A DNA stretch of 64,000 bases from Anthostomella pinea (lineage: Eukaryota > Ascomycota > Sordariomycetes > Xylariales > Xylariaceae): the NCBI GenBank assembly GCA_963556695.1, contig CAUWAG010000010.1:2914001-2978000 (forward strand), read 5' to 3'. The position numbers were made by a program, and so were the translations under genes. Numbering within the stretch: the stretch's first letter is position 1; every line of letters starts with the position of its first letter. The notes beneath the pieces are model-generated. The model saw only the letters and a list, made by a program, of their open reading frames with translations. It was not told the DNA's origin and did no database searches. This document shows positions 44,377 through 55,492 of this stretch, piece after piece.

Positions 44377-46265
44377 TTCCCAACGGCGACCCGGAGGAGA
44401 ACTGGCCGTGCCAGTCCAAGGACAATACGTTGATTTGCCTAATTGGATGGCTATCGGTCGCGTCCAATCAAGCAGCTTCCAACGGTAGATGGCCACCACG
44501 ATCGTATTTTGCATGTGGAAAACGCCTGAAAAGCGCCCGCATGTTTCTTGCCTGATTAGAAACAAACCTACAGATGACACCAGAGATCAATCGAAGATTC
44601 AACATCAACGGTCTTTCGAGGTTCCTCGGAGCAAGCCGGAAGCTTTGAAGCTCCCCCAGGACATCGCACAAGGAATCAAGGTGCTTTGCAAGGCATGGGA
44701 GGACGAGAACTGGGGTGCTACTGCACTTGTTTCACCTAGTGCTCGATAAGCTGCAGAAGAGAAAACTTTTTGCTTCCACGATATTATGCCTCCAGTGGGC
44801 GGGGGTATATCAGAAGATGCTGTAATTAGGATTGTTGCCAGTACGTATTATTCCAGCCGTTACTGAGCAAAGCTTATGGCTTCTATCTTCTTGTTCTATG
44901 GGTGCTGTGCTGTCGAGAATTTGCAACTAGGAGATCTCAACGAATGTCCCAAGGGACACATTATGAACCTAACATTCCTGGGTGCTGAGGGCCGTATGCT
45001 TGTTGACGAGGAGGTCGCTGAAGAAGACGACCTTACAGATTCTGACTGTAAGGAAGCATACAAGGAACAAAGGAACCATTCGTGTACATATACAGGGCTT
45101 CCACGCCTGATTAGACAGCTCCCTACAGAACAACAAGTCTTTAATCCCTCATCTGGTTGGCATTCTGACACTTGCAGGTCCTGTTGCTCTTTCGTCTCCT
45201 GCAGACCAGACGCCTACAGTGGCAACAGCACCTGCCGGCTGTTGGTGAGAGCTCCGAGGTTGACTAGCGTACTGAGATTGACTGGCTAAAGCTTGATGCA
45301 TTGTTAGATATGTCAAGGGCAGGGGGCATTTGGTTTCTGCGAAGGGGTCTCCCTGGATCCCTTTTCGTCCAACATAGTGTGAGATTTCAAAGTGTTCTAT
45401 TAAGGAGAGGAATTCCAGCTACTCTGGAGCGGCTAGAGTGGCCCTATATATCCAAGATACTAAAGGAAAGGATACGTGGCCTTATGTGGCCACGTATGTG
45501 ACAGAGTCACAGATGGGGATGGTGATCCTGAAGGATGACTATGGATGGGCTAACGTAGCCCAGAATCCAACACATAGGACTGTAGTAGTCAGGGATGTAA
45601 TAGGCACTCCCATTGAAAGAGAGCTGGTAGGAATGATGGAAAATTCACCCGAAATCAGACCGGGTTTCCCCTACTTCAGAAGCATCCGGGCAACTGGCGA
45701 GTGGGGACATGTGTGCCTTCCAACGCACTTCCTTTCTTATCAGTGTTGCCTCGGCCACATTTTGTGGCGGTTCCAGGCACCCAGTGAAACCGTCGTGACC
45801 ACACAGACACATGACACTCCACACCACACAGGTATATCTTTCAAGAAGACGAAAAATACTTCCCCTCCCACTCACGCCATGCCTTCTCCCCATTCAACCA
45901 CCCCATCTTCGTCACTCGCTCCCATCCTTCCCCCCCACCACCACCATGTCTGCGATGCCGGTTATCAACTCGATGTGAAGCATATATCGGAGAGCTTCTT
46001 GCTGCGCGCAACTTCGACGACACCACGGAGATTCCCAGTCCAGACCACTCATCTTGTGACCGATACGCCCAAGAAAGGTACGTCTTGGTAGTATCGGGCT
46101 TCACCATCTGCCAGATGCATTACTAATCTCCGCGAAGCAGTGTCTACACAATCAGGTAGCCCTTGGATCTGAGCCATGGGTGAAGCCGAGATGCGATGTA
46201 ATTTTGATCGCTCCTCCGACTCAACCCGCTTATCTTATTCGTCCTTCCATCTACATGCTGCTGCC
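44377..46265. other. No supported gene
   Basis: Two plus-strand frames (44876-45289 and 45438-46091) are open, but I recognise no family and see no clear splice structure. They may be parts of decayed accessory genes. Confidence 0.35.
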
Positions 46266-47000
46266 ATGGACACCCCAGAGGACATAGAAATGCAAGGGAC
46301 TTTCAACAATCACACCCTCGCAACAACCTCTGTTGTTTCACTGCCTCATGCACTTGGGTTGGAGTCCAACGGCATGACAACCGCCGAAAGGCCAACGACC
46401 TTCCATTTCTTTTCCAAGCTCCCTTCGAGCGTCCGCAGACGCATATGGCGCCACACTTGGGAGCCGCGCGAAGTCGTCCCAACAGACTTCGTTCAAGAGG
46501 GCTGCTTCATCAGGGGCGCCCCATATGACTATCACGAGCACATGCCGGCTTCCGGCTACGTCAACCAAGAGTCACGACAGGAGACAATCCTACACTACGA
46601 GTTGAGCTTCCGCAGCCCTTTGAACCGAGCGGGTGTTTGGTTCAACTTCAGTCTCGACACACTCTTCATGCCTCTGCACCACCGTCCATGGGTGCACTAC
46701 GATCACGACGACCTCGAGCGACTACAGCGCCTGTCAATGCCGGAGTGGCTGCCGGTCGGCTGGTACGACGCGACCAAGCGACCGCTGCAGTGGCCGTCGC
46801 TACCAACACGCATCTGTCGCCAAGAGGCCTTCAAAGTCAAGACCGGGTCCTCCAAGGCACTGCTAGAGAACCCAGAGCTCTACGGTGCCCGCAAGCTGCT
46901 CACGATACGCTGCCCGAACCTGAAAGAGCTGCACCTACGACTGAATCCGCCGCGGCTGAGGAGCCTTCAGATCTGGCGCCAGCATCACATCATCGACTAG
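46266..47000 (+). CDS. 2EXR-domain protein
   Basis: 244-aa ORF starting MDTPEDIEMQG. An in-frame ATG at 46176 would add 30 residues of less coding-like sequence. The domain starts at FHFFSKLPSSVRRRIWRHTWEPREV (hydrophobic-LP-xxR-xxIW pattern, first EXR) and has the second signature at SGYVNQESRQETILHY, then VWFNFSLDTLFM. These are the hallmarks of the 2EXR family, an expanded fungal family of unknown function often found in accessory regions. The frame ends soon after LKELHLRLNP. At least one decayed paralogue lies 2.5-3 kb upstream. Confidence 0.8.
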   Translation: MDTPEDIEMQGTFNNHTLATTSVVSLPHALGLESNGMTTAERPTTFHFFSKLPSSVRRRIWRHTWEPREVVPTDFVQEGCFIRGAPYDYHEHMPASGYVNQESRQETILHYELSFRSPLNRAGVWFNFSLDTLFMPLHHRPWVHYDHDDLERLQRLSMPEWLPVGWYDATKRPLQWPSLPTRICRQEAFKVKTGSSKALLENPELYGARKLLTIRCPNLKELHLRLNPPRLRSLQIWRQHHIID

Positions 47001-48589
47001 GAGTCGTGGGCTGATACACCAAGGATGGATGTCACGACGAGTATCCCGCGACTGAGCAGTGTGGACGGCGCGCCGCTGCTGGTCTATCATTCGCAGATCG
47101 CGGGACGGCTAGTTGGCCCTCGTGCTTCCTACACCAGCGCCGATTGGAGATGTCTGGCTGCTTCGTTGGAGTACGCGTTTGGATCTGCCGAATGGCACTA
47201 TCCTCGGGCTATTCGCTGATATCTTCGGCCTCGCATTGATGGCGTGTTGCAATGTGAACCTGTATAATCACCTGTACAAGAAGAAGGAGAGTGGGAGGAA
47301 GACGTCCAGGGCTGGAGGCCGGCTTTGGCATTCGATGCACATCACACACAGCATGATCTGGTCTCAAGCTGCGGACGGAAGGACATCGCATCATGTCCGT
47401 CGGCCCAGCAGACGGGAAAGCCGAAGATCTGGTTCGAGACGCGGCATCGATGCCACGTGCAAGGGTCCAGGGTCCAGGGTCCATATTCGGATCTCGGTAA
47501 CGGGTGCAACGGGTGAAGGCGGGCCACGGCACGAGCACAGCCTATCCGCAGGGTCGGATTTGCTATCGGGGACTTTTGCGCAGCCCTGTACTTTCCTAGT
47601 TCTGCACCGGCATGCCTTGGTAAAGAACGTTGAGATCATGCATGCAGGCTGCAGAATGGGCGATGTGTGTATGCACAAATTAGATATGTATTAACCCTGG
47701 GCCCCTGGAGGCAGAAACGACAGAAGTTATTCTGGGTGGCAATGTACCAGACCGCTAGGAACAAAAGTCCATCGGATTCGCGTCGTGCAAGGTACTGTGC
47801 TTGTATAGGTAGTGTACCTTACACAAGCCTGCTTCATGAATCGAGCAAAGGGCAGCAAAAGAGCAATCTCGACGATCTGACACTGTGGTCGATGATGTAC
47901 CATCCACTATAAGCCAAGATAGGGACATCAATAATAAGGTAATATGCCACGATTACGCTCACCTCAGTCAGTTATAGGCCAATGAGAGAGGCACACCAAC
48001 GATAATAGGCCCCCCCAGTACGCTTGTAAAAGATGTCCGGGCAGGACTTTTGTAAAAGTACAATGCAGCCCCCAGTCTTGGCTGCAGCCGCCGCACCTGA
48101 AGCCACCTCGCCGATTTGCCAAAGATTTATGGCTGCCGGGATCATCCCAACACCGCATACAGAGTTGCAGATGTACCCCGTGCCCCAATTCTGCCTGGCT
48201 GTTGGAAAACGTGAAATGCCACGACATCGCTTCTTGGCGGACATGGCGATACATACATGCAAGAAAAGCCTCCAACAAAAGGCCCCTATCGTGCCGCCGA
48301 CTAGCAAGGAGTCTTGCCACGATCTCCTGCTCGATGAAGTGTGCAGATCTACCCTGAATGCATTGTCCTTCTGCTTCTCTAGGTAATGTTTGACTACCTA
48401 ATAAGGCGCATACCTTCAGCTGACCTCCTACTAGTTGACTCCTGCATTCACTACCGTCGTACCCAGGAACCTGCCACGACTCGGAAGACAGACCATATGT
48501 AGTTATATTACCATATGTAGTTGTATTCAGCTCTTGCAGCCAAGGATCTGAACCGCCATGCAGGTGGCCTCTTCCACCTCCAAACCTTC
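47001..48589. other. Intergenic, no gene seen
   Basis: Several short frames on both strands, none with family resemblance. Confidence 0.4.
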
Positions 48590-48597
48590 TATATAAG
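48590..48597 (+). promoter_or_regulatory. TATA box of the reductase gene
   Basis: TATATAAG, 97 bp upstream of the spliced reductase ATG at 48694. Confidence 0.5.
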
Positions 48598-48693
48598 CCC
48601 CAAGATCCATGAGCCCGCTTGCTCCTAGGACATAACGGCCTTGGTCAACCACATGAAATCCAATCCAATACAATTTGTCTGGACCACTCAAAC

Positions 48694-49855
48694 ATGTCTT
48701 CCAAGGGAACCGTCCTGATCACGGGGCTCAACGGCTACGTCGCGGGCCGCACGGCTGAGAATGCCCTCAAAAACGGATACCGAGTGCGTGGAACAGTCCG
48801 CAAGCTGGCCGCCGGTACCAAGGTCAAGGAGGCACTCTGCGCTCTGGGTTATGCGGCAGACGACATCGAGGTGGTCGAAGTGTCCATGATATGCAAGGCC
48901 GGCGCACTAGACGAAGCTGCTCGCGGTATAGTCATCACCGCTCCACTCCTCCAGAAGAGTACCTGGGAGCTGACACCATTGCTCCTCTAGGATGCAGTGC
49001 GATATTGCACCTCGCATCGCCCTTACGCGAAGCCCACACACTACCAGCACCAGAGGTAGTGAGTTTGGCCTTTGACAGCACAAGCTCCATCCTCGAGTCG
49101 GCGTTGAAGGCAGGTCCGCAACTACAGAGCGTAGTCTACATGTCGTCCGCCGCCGCCGTCTTCGACATGCCCGCAGCACGTCGGACTCATACCGAGAAGG
49201 ACTGGAACACGACTGCAGAGGAGATAGTCAAGGAGCATGGCACTGAAACTGACGGAGTCACCGCGTACATGGCGAGCAAGACGGCTGCTGAACGGTTGTT
49301 CTGGAAGTTCCGCGAGGACTACAAGCCTGCTTTTGGGATGACTGCCCTTCAACCTTCGTACGCTCTGAGGCCGACCCTGGTCAGGCTTTTTTGGTTGCTG
49401 ACTCGTAAGATAGATACATCGTCGGAGAGCCCCTTGTCCCCTGGGAGACAAAGGAGCAGATCCCCTATTCCAATGCCAATATCTGGCAGCTACTCTCTGG
49501 CGGTGATCTCCCCGGCTCGACGATGGTGTACGATGACACGATAGACATACGAGACGTCGCTCGGATGGTGGTCTGGGCGGCATCGAACCCTGAGAGAGCA
49601 GACGGAGAGCGGTTTCTGTGTTCGTCGGCAGTGGGTGGACCTCAGGCTATTGCGGATGTGCTGAATCAACAAATGCCCAGTCTTAGGACAAAGCGAGGAA
49701 CTCCGGGGATTGGATACGAGAGCGGGTACAAGGTCAAAGATGGCATAACGGGGTTCGACAGTGGGAAGGCCGTCATGGCGACGGGCCAGGACTGGATTCC
49801 GTATGAGACAACTATTGTGGATACGGCGAACTTCATGAAGAGGTATCTCGGCTGA
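48694..49855 (+). CDS. NAD(P)-dependent SDR reductase, GRE2/ketoreductase type
   Basis: Exons are 48694-48925, 48991-49357 and 49414-49855 (1041 nt, 346 aa), with introns GTATAG...CTCTAG and GTACGC...GATAG. The Rossmann motif is LITGLNGYVAG (TGxxGYVA at 10-17). The catalytic Ser lies in VVYMSSAAAVF (129-130), and the Tyr and Lys in AYMASK (Y170, K174). This extended SDR group includes yeast Gre2 methylglyoxal reductase and plant dihydroflavonol reductases. It reduces aldehydes or ketones in the cytosol with NADPH. The specific substrate is unknown and no biosynthetic cluster is seen around it. Confidence 0.9.
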
Positions 49856-49924
49856 ATCTTGAGAGGGTATATATCGGCAGACATACGGGCTTTGGGGCGA
49901 TGTATTCAAGCGTTGGATTTCGAC

Positions 49925-49945
49925 TATATATATATATATATATAT
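49925..49945. repeat. (TA)n microsatellite
   Basis: 21 bases of alternating T and A, 70 bp downstream of the reductase stop. Confidence 0.9.
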
Positions 49946-50715
49946 CCCTTCATACCCGAAGCAGGTATACTCTGCACACCCAAGACACTTGACTTACTTC
50001 AACGAATTAGCATTGCATTCATATCCATCAACCAGATATGCCTGGCCATGATTTTAGTGACTGGCTTGTCGTCGTGTTGGCACGATCTCACTTGTTTCAG
50101 CCTAATAGTTAAGCCGGTTTGCTTGTTGGTATCTTCACCTTACCAGCTCGCTCCAGCATCTGTCCTGGGTGTCCATATGCGCCTAGTCACGAAAGATTAT
50201 AATTACATCAAGCAGCAGGAAGAGAGTGTTCTCAATGGCGTTGGGTAAGTGAAATCGCCCATATCGTCACGCCGCCTTGAGCTGCAAAAGGGCCCATATC
50301 AGATACCCTACGATCGCGCCTCTGTCCAACAGAGACAGCTGGTAATTAGAGCTATCACAACGACATCCTATCATCTGCACGTTATCGTATCACTAGTCCA
50401 TGTGGGCCACATACCGGAGAGACTAATCTCGTTGGGCTTTTCTTCAAGCTGAGATAAGATGACGAGTCACTTGTGTCTGTTGGTGTAGCGTGTTGGTGCT
50501 GTGCCAGTCCTTTGTCTTACACTATGAAACACGAGTCGTGTGACACGTCGAAGCAGCAAGATGCAGAAGACAAAGAGCTGGTCTTCTCTGCGTATCTACC
50601 AAAGTCTCCTTGCTGTGCAGGGGCTATCAGCCAGGTCCTCATCTATGTGGCATTTTATATAAACATTTCCAGCCATACTGCCCCTGGGTGGGACACCCAA
50701 CTCTGACTTACCGTC
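49946..50715. other. No supported gene
   Basis: Open frames on the plus strand show no recognisable domain. They may include 5' exons of the following J-like fragment. Confidence 0.35.
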
Positions 50716-51447
50716 TTGACAACAGTCCTCAGCAAGCTCTCAGGGGAAAATATTGTTTCGCTTCCCAATGGCCTCCGAGAAACCCCCAACAGTCGTCAGA
50801 AACAGAAGGATGGTTTCATTGATCAATACGCTCGGGTTGGCGTATGCTGCCAGGCTACACTTGAAGACATCACGGAAGCTCGTGAGCGGCAGTTGATGCT
50901 CAAAATCTTCGAGAGCGGGACGCATTTCATGGATCCATGGGCGATGCCATGGGCAGGGAGTATGTATGAATGTGTAAACCACTGTATATGTTACTTAACG
51001 AAGAATTGCGCTGACTTCTATTCGCAGTTCGAGGAGGCGTACAAGATCTTGGCGAAGCCCGGCCTGCGCGCAGACTACGACACCGAGTACAAAAAGCTTG
51101 TCGAGGCAGGTGACGACAGAATTATGAGAAGCAAGTGTACCGGCGCATGTCCTCACCGATCCGCCCATCCTCAATGGCTGCTCAGCGCAGAAAGCCGATT
51201 CAGAGCCAAGATTGAACATGAGACGAGCAATTATGCAATTTCGAAGAGCCAGATGATACCGGCCTTGGACAATGTCATTCCGTTGTCGCAGGACAAGATG
51301 TTGGAGGCAGACGAGACGGCTCTAGAGGATTCGCGCATGCGACGGCAGTTCTACCACATGATATTGGCATTGATCCTGCACTGGAAGGCTACTTGGCCTT
51401 GGACTGAGCCACTCAAGGCTTCTGCCCCGTTCCCCGAGGAGAACTAG
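50716..51447 (+). pseudogene. Fragment with a degenerate J-domain-like region
   Basis: The frame reads YARVGVCCQATLEDITEARERQ and, after an intron-like or degenerate stretch, FEEAYKILAKPGLRADYDTEYKKL. The two pieces resemble helices I-II and III-IV of a DnaJ domain, but the HPD loop between them is missing. A possible intron starts GTAAAC near 50973 and ends CAG before FEEAY. There is no ATG in frame at the front, so a 5' exon is missing or the gene is broken. The C-terminal third matches nothing I know. Confidence 0.3.
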
Positions 51448-51927
51448 GACATAGGGCAGGCATCCAGGCAGGCATTCAGGCCGCCCTTTGGCTATGGGGA
51501 GTTGACGATATCAAGTTGGTGGGATTAGCTACAGGTAGTCTGATGAACCACTGGAAGCAGTCAACTAAACAGTTATTGAGGAGAAGAACTCACGGTCATC
51601 ATCCCGCAAGGGAGCACAATCCATACCCGCGTAGTCCAACCCGTTTTGATGATGTCTTGAAGTCTGTTGTTAGTCAGTGCCAGGGGTACCAGCCCAAACT
51701 AGTATCGTAGAGAACCAGGCCATCCTGGTGAGTCCTCCACCCACGCCAACTAGCCAACCCTAACCGGCGACTAGAATGTGTCATGAGTGGGCCCCCTCCG
51801 CCGATTGAGGCTCTCGTAAGTCGTCGCACTCTGCACAGGCGGTGAGTGGGCCATGTGTGAAAGATCTTCACCTCCCCCGTTCGACTACAATTATCACCAT
51901 AACCTCTTCGCCTTCCATCAATCAGCC
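51448..51927. other. Intergenic, no gene seen
   Basis: Flank between the J-like fragment and the tRNA gene. Confidence 0.4.
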
Positions 51928-52015
51928 GCCCGGTTAGCTCAATCGGTAGAGCGTGAGACTCTTATCCCATCACTGGGTAATCTCAAGGCTGCGGGTTCGA
52001 CCCCCGCATTGGGCT
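51928..52015 (+). tRNA. tRNA-Lys(CTT) with a 15-nt intron
   Basis: The acceptor stem GCCCGGT pairs with ATTGGGC. The D arm is GCTC AATCGGTAGA GAGC-type, the anticodon stem TGAGA/TCTCA, and the T arm GCGGG TTCGACC CCCGC. The anticodon CTT is at 51961-51963. The intron (51965-51979) follows the base 3' to the anticodon, the usual eukaryotic position. A- and B-box promoter elements are intact. Confidence 0.92.
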
Positions 52016-52508
52016 CAAATCCCGATGCCTCGATACAAATCGAGTTCTTCGAACTTTAATCTTTGCAGTTCCCACGACATTCGTCTCCAGGTCGTGAAAG
52101 GGGGCGCTGTGCCGTTGCGGACCGTGAGGAATTCATTTTTGGGAGCAGACTCGATGACCTGCTGGGTCGGGTTGAAGCTTTGCAAGTCGAGGTTTGTATT
52201 CGGACTTCGGCGTTGGAAATATGTCCGGATTGTCGCACAAGCGGCGCCCGGTCCAGCGCCGCCTCAATGTCCGCATTATGACTTCATTGACTCCGGACGC
52301 GCCCGAGGGAAGCTGCCATCCAGGTCGAACACGTCTTTATACAAAATCGAAGCTGTCACCTGCAATAGGAGAGATCCATAACTGAGCAAAACTGGATATC
52401 TACAACCTGACCCTTGGCTGAGTACCTACCTATTCAAAATCACCAGCCCATCGAAATCGATCTGGGCAGTCAACCTATCATTCATTTACTAGGTATCCGA
52501 CTCGAAGC
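52016..52508. other. Intergenic, no gene seen
   Basis: tRNA 3' flank and promoter region of the DUF1772 gene. Confidence 0.4.
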
Positions 52509-53171
52509 ATGGCGGCAACAAATGCAGCAATTCAGACCCTTAGCGTCTCCATCTCCCTCCTGGCCTCCGGCGGCATAGCGGCCCTGAGCCTCTTCGACGT
52601 GCTGGAACTGAAGTCCCAGCCGGCCTCACGCAGCCTCCCGAGCATACGCTGGCTCTTTAGCCGGGGCTCGCACATATTCCCCACCGCAGCTGGGCTCGCT
52701 TGCTCAGGCTTTACATACCTGGCCTACGGCGCGCTCCCGGCGAGCAGCCGTTCCATGCTGCAGCTTCTGCGCCTCGGTACCAACAGCACAAAGGTGAACG
52801 GCTACCTTGCAGCAGCCGCGCTCGCCATCAGCATTGCTCCCGTCACGACTCTGTTGATGATCCCCACGAACTTCGAGCTCATCAAGATGAACGAGGAGAA
52901 GGGCGGAGCGCGCAGTGCCGAAAGCGCGAGGGTCGGAAGCCATGATTTCCAACCCGGGCAGCGCAGCGCAGAAGACTCGGTCGACGGGGTGGGCGAGGCG
53001 AACCAGTTTGCGGATCTTACGGGGCCGCAAACGGAAACGCCGCGGAAGTCAACGGTCGAGGATGATGAGAAGACTAGGGCTTTGCTGGATAAGTTTGGCA
53101 AGATGAACTTCTCGCGGGCTGTGCTCATCGGCGCGGGCGGTGTCGTGGGACTATGGACATCGTTGATGTGA
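52509..53171 (+). CDS. DUF1772 (anthrone-oxygenase-like) membrane protein
   Basis: Single-exon ORF of 220 aa. Four hydrophobic segments are visible: LSVSISLLASGGIAALSLF, AAGLACSGFTYLAYGAL, YLAAAALAISIAPVTTLLM and the C-terminal RAVLIGAGGVVGLWTSLM. The hallmark is TTLLMIPTNFELIKMNE, the T-x-x-N block of DUF1772. A polar, acidic insert precedes the last helix. The family includes noranthrone monooxygenases of polyketide clusters such as HypC, but most members are stand-alone, and no polyketide synthase is nearby. Its own function is therefore unassigned. Confidence 0.8.
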   Translation: MAATNAAIQTLSVSISLLASGGIAALSLFDVLELKSQPASRSLPSIRWLFSRGSHIFPTAAGLACSGFTYLAYGALPASSRSMLQLLRLGTNSTKVNGYLAAAALAISIAPVTTLLMIPTNFELIKMNEEKGGARSAESARVGSHDFQPGQRSAEDSVDGVGEANQFADLTGPQTETPRKSTVEDDEKTRALLDKFGKMNFSRAVLIGAGGVVGLWTSLM

Positions 53172-53514
53172 GATCGGGGGTGCTGCTGCTTCCTCGAGGT
53201 CCCCCCTTTACACGTTTCAATGTGAGCACGTGCGATTTAAGCAGCCATGACTCCCAAGACCCCCTGTGATCATTATTGTGCCACTGGTCGCATGTATTAT
53301 CATGGCCGTGCCTCTAAGCCGGGTACATGGCCAGTACCCTCAAGATTACACTCTAAAGACAATCGGCAAGAAGTGTATAACTACCTAGCAACCATGGACA
53401 TTTAATCTTTAGAAGACAGATTAACACACCGAGAGGGTCAATGCCACCTTATAGCTGTCAAATGATAAAGCAGTTCTGAGGTGTGAATACATTGTATTAG
53501 ATAGAGAAGAAGAT
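53172..53514. other. Intergenic, no gene seen
   Basis: Convergent 3' flanks of two genes. Confidence 0.4.
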
Positions 53515-54052
53515 CTATCTGAAGCCACTAGGGCTGACTCTCTTGTATATGTAGTCCATCACCACGTTGGGTCGTACCCACCCCTTGGGATACCAGCCTT
53601 CTTCTGACAATAGCAACCATAAAAAATAAGGGTTCCAGCCTATCCTTTGCATGTCATCATCGTACCGCTCATTATCAAAACCCAGTGTCGAAAGCTCGAA
53701 ACTAATGAGAACGGCCGTCTGGTCCTCACGCACCAAGCAATGGCGCCTGTGGGCACTGTTGTGTGATATCCCATGGTGGTGGAGCCGTCGCAGGGCGTAA
53801 CTACAAATTCCAAGATCGTCCCAGCCAGCCGGCCGTGCGTTTTGTACGAACTCCGTGAGAAACCCAATCACCCTCCCGTTCTCTGTCACGTGGCCGAGGA
53901 AACGAGGAGTGATGCCGGTGCACTCGAGCAGCTGGTATATCCCGACCTCTCTGTCAATCGACGCGATGGCCTCGAGGGTGGGAAAACTGAAGAACTTCAT
54001 CAAGACTGGCGCGTCAAAGATCGGGTGGGTGCGTGGTACAGTCTTCGGTATC
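53515..54052 (-). CDS. Aminoglycoside-phosphotransferase/kinase-like protein with lost catalytic residues (partial)
   Basis: The last exon runs from about 54052 (after a CACAG acceptor) to 53515. The frame reads TVPRTHPIFDAPVLMKFFSF, then ASIDREVGIYQLLECTGITPRFLGHVTENGRVIGFLTEFVQ. That is the small-lobe and hinge part of a fungal kinase-like family whose members end in HGDxNxxN and LIDFE motifs. Here these read HNSAHRRHC and LISFE, so the catalytic Asp and the metal-binding Asp are both absent. I could not find the 5' exon. Either a pseudokinase or a decaying gene. Confidence 0.6.
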
Positions 54053-54443
54053 CTGTGGTATCAGCAGTCACTACGCCTTCAATGACCAGTCCCATTGACA
54101 ACACCCAACTCTTCATATCAGATTTCTTCGGGATTTCCACGGCCTCGGCTCATTGCGTCCTGCTAGAATGCGCCACCCATAACTCATGTTCCCCAAGAAA
54201 CACATCCCCGCACCCTTAGCCGAACCGGCTTCGAGCACCGACACGACACCGGACCGGACCGGTGTCCACTATAATCAAGCACATCATCCTGAATCCGTAT
54301 CGCATAATGCAACTCGAACGATGATAACGTGCAAGCCACTTACCTAGATACTTAACCCCCAACCTTCATCGCCCGAGTCAAAAGTAACGATTTTCAAACA
54401 TACTGTAGCAAACCCGAAAACTATTACACACCAGCCCAGCATC
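54053..54443. other. Intergenic, possible 5' exon of the kinase-like gene
   Basis: Should contain the first exon and promoter of the minus-strand kinase-like gene and the promoter of the cupin gene. I cannot resolve the exon. Confidence 0.35.
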
Positions 54444-55063
54444 ATGTCCTGCGAATCGTCTCACACGCACGACCACCACCATGATACCCCGCCCGAGCCC
54501 GAGGACGCCTGGCGCAACTCAGGTGTTCAAGTGGTACCCGCAGACAACTTGGACACCAACACAGCACAGACCGCCGGCATGAGCAGAGCGGCCGCCATCA
54601 ACTTTGCCCGCGTCGGCGCACAGAAGCTATGGGCCGGCACGGTCACCATCCACGCCGACGCCAAGACAGGAGCGCATCACCACGGTAAACTTTCACACCC
54701 ATACACACATGCGCGGCAGACCAAAACCCAAGCCCCTTGGATGCAGGACAGGAAAATACTCGAGTGGAAACTAACATGACTCCAGGACATCTCGAGTCTA
54801 TCATCTACGTCCTCAAGGGTCGAGCCCGCATGCGATGGGGCAACAACCTCGAGTTCACCGCCGAGGCCGGGCCGGGCGACTTCGTCTACGTCCCTCCGTA
54901 TGTCCCGCACCAGGAGATCAACGCCCTGAAGGATGAGGATCTGGAGTGCGTGCTTGTGAGGAGTGACGGCGAGGCTATTGCTGTCAACCTGCCGGATGTT
55001 GAGCCGGTCGAGAAGCCGGAGACGGTGAAGTGGGTGGACCCGACGCATAGGAACTTGCCTTAG
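54444..55063 (+). CDS. Cupin-domain protein
   Basis: Exons are 54444-54684 and 54786-55063 (519 nt, 172 aa), with intron GTAAAC...CTCCAG. The N-terminus is His-rich (SSHTHDHHHDTP). Cupin motif 1 is split by the intron (GAHHHG/HLESIIYVLKGRARM, with the His and Glu metal ligands), and motif 2 is GPGDFVYVPPYVPHQEIN. A single small beta-barrel binding a divalent metal is expected. Fungal members of this size are mostly uncharacterised; dioxygenase or isomerase roles are possible. No signal peptide. Confidence 0.85.
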
Positions 55064-55492
55064 TTACCTGTTGAGTGGTATTCAGGCTGTAGAGTAATAT
55101 GAGTATATACACGTTTGTGGTTGTCGTGTTTGGCTGGGATGTCTTTGCTGTCGTCGATCTTGATGGCCAGCTTGTTCACAGCTTGCTCTGATTTATCGGG
55201 TCCGCGGATAGGGGTGAATGTACTGAACCTACTGATGATCTTCATGACAAAGGGTTATCTAGGTTGAGGATGGCGTACATTATCTCTTTGGTTTAACACC
55301 ATGACGCCAATAAGACAACTAATTCCCTTCACCATCTTCGTAGTGTAGAATTGCGGCTAGCTACCACGCTATCAGAACGAATAACGAGTATGCAGAGGCC
55401 ACCGAGTGAAAGAGCCTACTCATAGAGCACCCTTCTCATATCCTCGAGCCCGTATCGCCGCACTGTCCTGAAGCAGCCTGAATCCCATCTCC
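55064..55492. other. Intergenic, no gene seen
   Basis: Convergent 3' flanks of the cupin gene and a secreted-protein gene. Confidence 0.4.

Noticed and set aside
45438..46091. Open plus-strand frame as a new gene
   Set aside because: No recognisable family, no intron structure and no signal sequence; likely chance or decayed sequence.
49925..49945. Short repeat as part of a CRISPR-like array
   Set aside because: It is a simple TA microsatellite in a eukaryotic genome without spacers.
52509..53171. DUF1772 gene as part of a polyketide cluster
   Set aside because: No polyketide synthase, tailoring enzymes or cluster regulator is found in the window.
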